This document shows positions 4,330 through 5,436 of a stretch of 5,436 nucleotides of DNA, piece by piece; the first letter of the stretch is position 1, and every line of letters starts with the position of its first letter. Below the pieces are notes generated by a model. That model saw only the letters and a list, made by a program, of their open reading frames with translations. It was not told the DNA's origin and searched no databases. The position numbers were made by a program, and so were the translations under genes. The stretch lies in NCBI GenBank assembly GCA_019247135.1, contig JAFAPL010000448.1, positions 1 through 5,436 on the forward strand. Reading direction: 5' to 3'. The stretch comes from Chloroflexota bacterium (GTDB taxonomy: Bacteria; Chloroflexota; UBA6077; CF-72).

Positions 4330-5436
4330 TTAGACCACGCCCTCTTCCTGCAGGCGGACCAGCGCCCGGTCGAACGCGGTGACCGTCTGGTCGACGTCGC
4401 GGTCGTCATGCACCGCCGAGACCATCCCGCCGAGGTATGAGAAGTCGGCGCCTCCAAGCTGCATCGCGCCTCGAAAGCGCCAGATAAGCTCGCTGCCCTT
4501 GATCTTCGGGTTGGTGAAGATGACCGAGAGGATCGACACCTCCCCGCCCGCGCTGCCCGGGACTCCGTGGCGCTCGAACGAGTCGTTCATACCGGCGCGG
4601 ATCTTGTCTGCTGTCGCGGTCGCCTTCTTCTGCACGGCCGGGTCTTTGATGATGTTCAAACACGCGACACCCGCCGCGGCAGACACCGGGTTGGCATTGA
4701 ATGTGCCTGGATGCGACACGCGCTTGTAGCGCTGCCACTCAGCGTCCGGGCGATGCTCGAGCATGTCCATGATCTCCGCACGTCCGGAGACCGAGCCGCC
4801 CGGATACCCGCCAGCCAGAATCTTTGCGTGTGTGCTGAGGTCTGGAGTGACGCCGAAGTACTCCTGGGCGCCGCCCGGCGCGTAGCGGAATCCAGTGACG
4901 ACCTCGTCGAAGATCAGCACGACCCCGTTCTCGCGGGTCAAATCGCGCACCTGTTGCAGGTATTCCGTCTTGAGACCGTTCAGCAGCATGATCACGGCGG
5001 CAACGTCGCCCGGTGCGAGCGCCTCTTCGAGCGCGCTGATGTCGTTCGAAGGGATTGCGCGCACGGACTGCCGAACGCCCAGCGGAACTCCGTTCGAACT
5101 CGGCGCATCCCACGGCTCGGACATACCGACGGTCGCGTAATCGTGCCAGCCATGGAAATGCCCGCGCATTTTCACAACCACGTCTTTGCCCGTGAACGCG
5201 CGCGCAAGGCGCAGGGCCATGAGTGTGGCTTCGGTGCCTGAGGAGACGAACTTCACTTTGCCGCCGTTGCGAGTGCTCGGCACCAGCTGCTGGACGAGCT
5301 TGCCCCACTCGACCTCCAGCGCATGCGATGCGCCGTAGTGGCTGCCCTTCTGCACCTGTTCCGTCACCGCGGCCGTGATCTGTGGATGGCAGTGACCGAG
5401 GATCAGTGCGCCGTGGCCGCCGAAGTAATCGACGTA
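4330..5436 (-). CDS. Class-III PLP aminotransferase, glutamate-1-semialdehyde 2,1-aminomutase-like (N-terminus outside window)
   Basis: 368 residues are visible, starting in frame at YVDYFGGHGALILGHCHP; about 70 N-terminal residues should lie beyond the right edge, judged from the usual 430-450 aa. A GTG at 5367 is internal, not the start. It is a cytoplasmic fold-type-I PLP enzyme. Landmarks, numbered from the edge: VSSGTEATLMALRLARA (64-80, cofactor phosphate loop), GHFHGWHD (92-99), LIFDEVVTGFRYAPGGAQEY (174-193, Asp177 against the pyridine nitrogen), AKILAGGYPGG with the expected Schiff-base Lys205 (codon 4824-4822), and HPGTFNANP (242-250). These match HemL and its relatives. However, the segment AAVIMLLNGLKTEYLQQ (146-162) is shorter than usual and lacks the common 'EP' motif. 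The enzyme could be a HemL paralogue acting on another amino compound rather than a tetrapyrrole enzyme; no other haem genes are in view. Transcription appears to end at the terminator downstream. Confidence 0.88.
   Translation of the reverse strand, partial: YVDYFGGHGALILGHCHPQITAAVTEQVQKGSHYGASHALEVEWGKLVQQLVPSTRNGGKVKFVSSGTEATLMALRLARAFTGKDVVVKMRGHFHGWHDYATVGMSEPWDAPSSNGVPLGVRQSVRAIPSNDISALEEALAPGDVAAVIMLLNGLKTEYLQQVRDLTRENGVVLIFDEVVTGFRYAPGGAQEYFGVTPDLSTHAKILAGGYPGGSVSGRAEIMDMLEHRPDAEWQRYKRVSHPGTFNANPVSAAAGVACLNIIKDPAVQKKATATADKIRAGMNDSFERHGVPGSAGGEVSILSVIFTNPKIKGSELIWRFRGAMQLGGADFSYLGGMVSAVHDDRDVDQTVTAFDRALVRLQEEGVV

Noticed and set aside
3681..4382. Plus-strand open frame of 233 codons opposite the binding-protein tether
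   Set aside because: It is mainly Gly/Arg repeats created by antisense reading of the Ala/Pro linker, and it runs through the terminator region.
2640..4457. Solute-binding protein starting at 4457 instead of 4130
   Set aside because: The extension is low-complexity, overlaps the aminotransferase coding end and the terminator, and would hide the Tat signal inside the protein.
4567..5241. Plus-strand open frame of 224 codons opposite the aminotransferase
   Set aside because: The opposite strand has intact class-III aminotransferase motifs throughout; this frame shows no domain or plausible start context.
4330..5367. GTG at 5367 as the aminotransferase start codon
   Set aside because: The frame stays open to the window edge and the upstream residues (YVDYFGGHGALILGHCHP) are conserved family sequence, so the gene continues beyond the window.

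Overview
The window looks like a GC-rich bacterial chromosome segment carrying most of a carbohydrate-type (CUT1 family) ABC importer. The binding protein has a twin-arginine (Tat) lipoprotein signal followed by a long Ala/Pro/Thr linker. That design, together with the overall base composition, suggests a Chloroflexota-like organism. This placement is an inference from style; there is no rRNA or phylogenetic marker in the window.

Layout from left to right: (1) bases 1-182, plus strand, the C-terminal end of a MalK/UgpC-type ATPase (TOBE region). (2) bases 183-344, a convergent intergenic gap with two 44-bp palindromic repeats, a degenerate third half-copy, and a hairpin that overlaps the ATPase stop codon. 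(3) Four tightly packed minus-strand genes, read right to left: a Tat-exported lipoprotein substrate-binding protein (4130-2640), a MalF/UgpA-type permease (2630-1692), a MalG/UgpE-type permease (1717-797), and a small lipoprotein with a lamin-tail domain (797-345). The gaps are +9 bp, a 26-bp overlap and a 1-bp TGATG overlap, so this is very probably one operon. (4) bases 4131-4329, an intergenic region with a good intrinsic terminator for the gene to its right and a TATAAT box plus Shine-Dalgarno sequence for the binding-protein gene. (5) bases 4330 to the right edge, minus strand, a class-III PLP aminotransferase resembling glutamate-1-semialdehyde aminomutase, lacking its N-terminus because of the window boundary.

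Working model: the lipoprotein captures a sugar or related polyol/oligosaccharide outside the membrane, the two permeases form the channel, and the convergent ATPase probably energises it. The ligand cannot be read from the sequence. The lamin-tail lipoprotein is the least expected member of the operon. The aminotransferase appears to be a separate transcription unit. No mobile element, CRISPR array, tRNA or rRNA was seen. I found no convincing wholly new system. The points most worth a second look are the lamin-tail lipoprotein coupled to a sugar transporter, the palindromic repeats, and the unusual aminotransferase segment.
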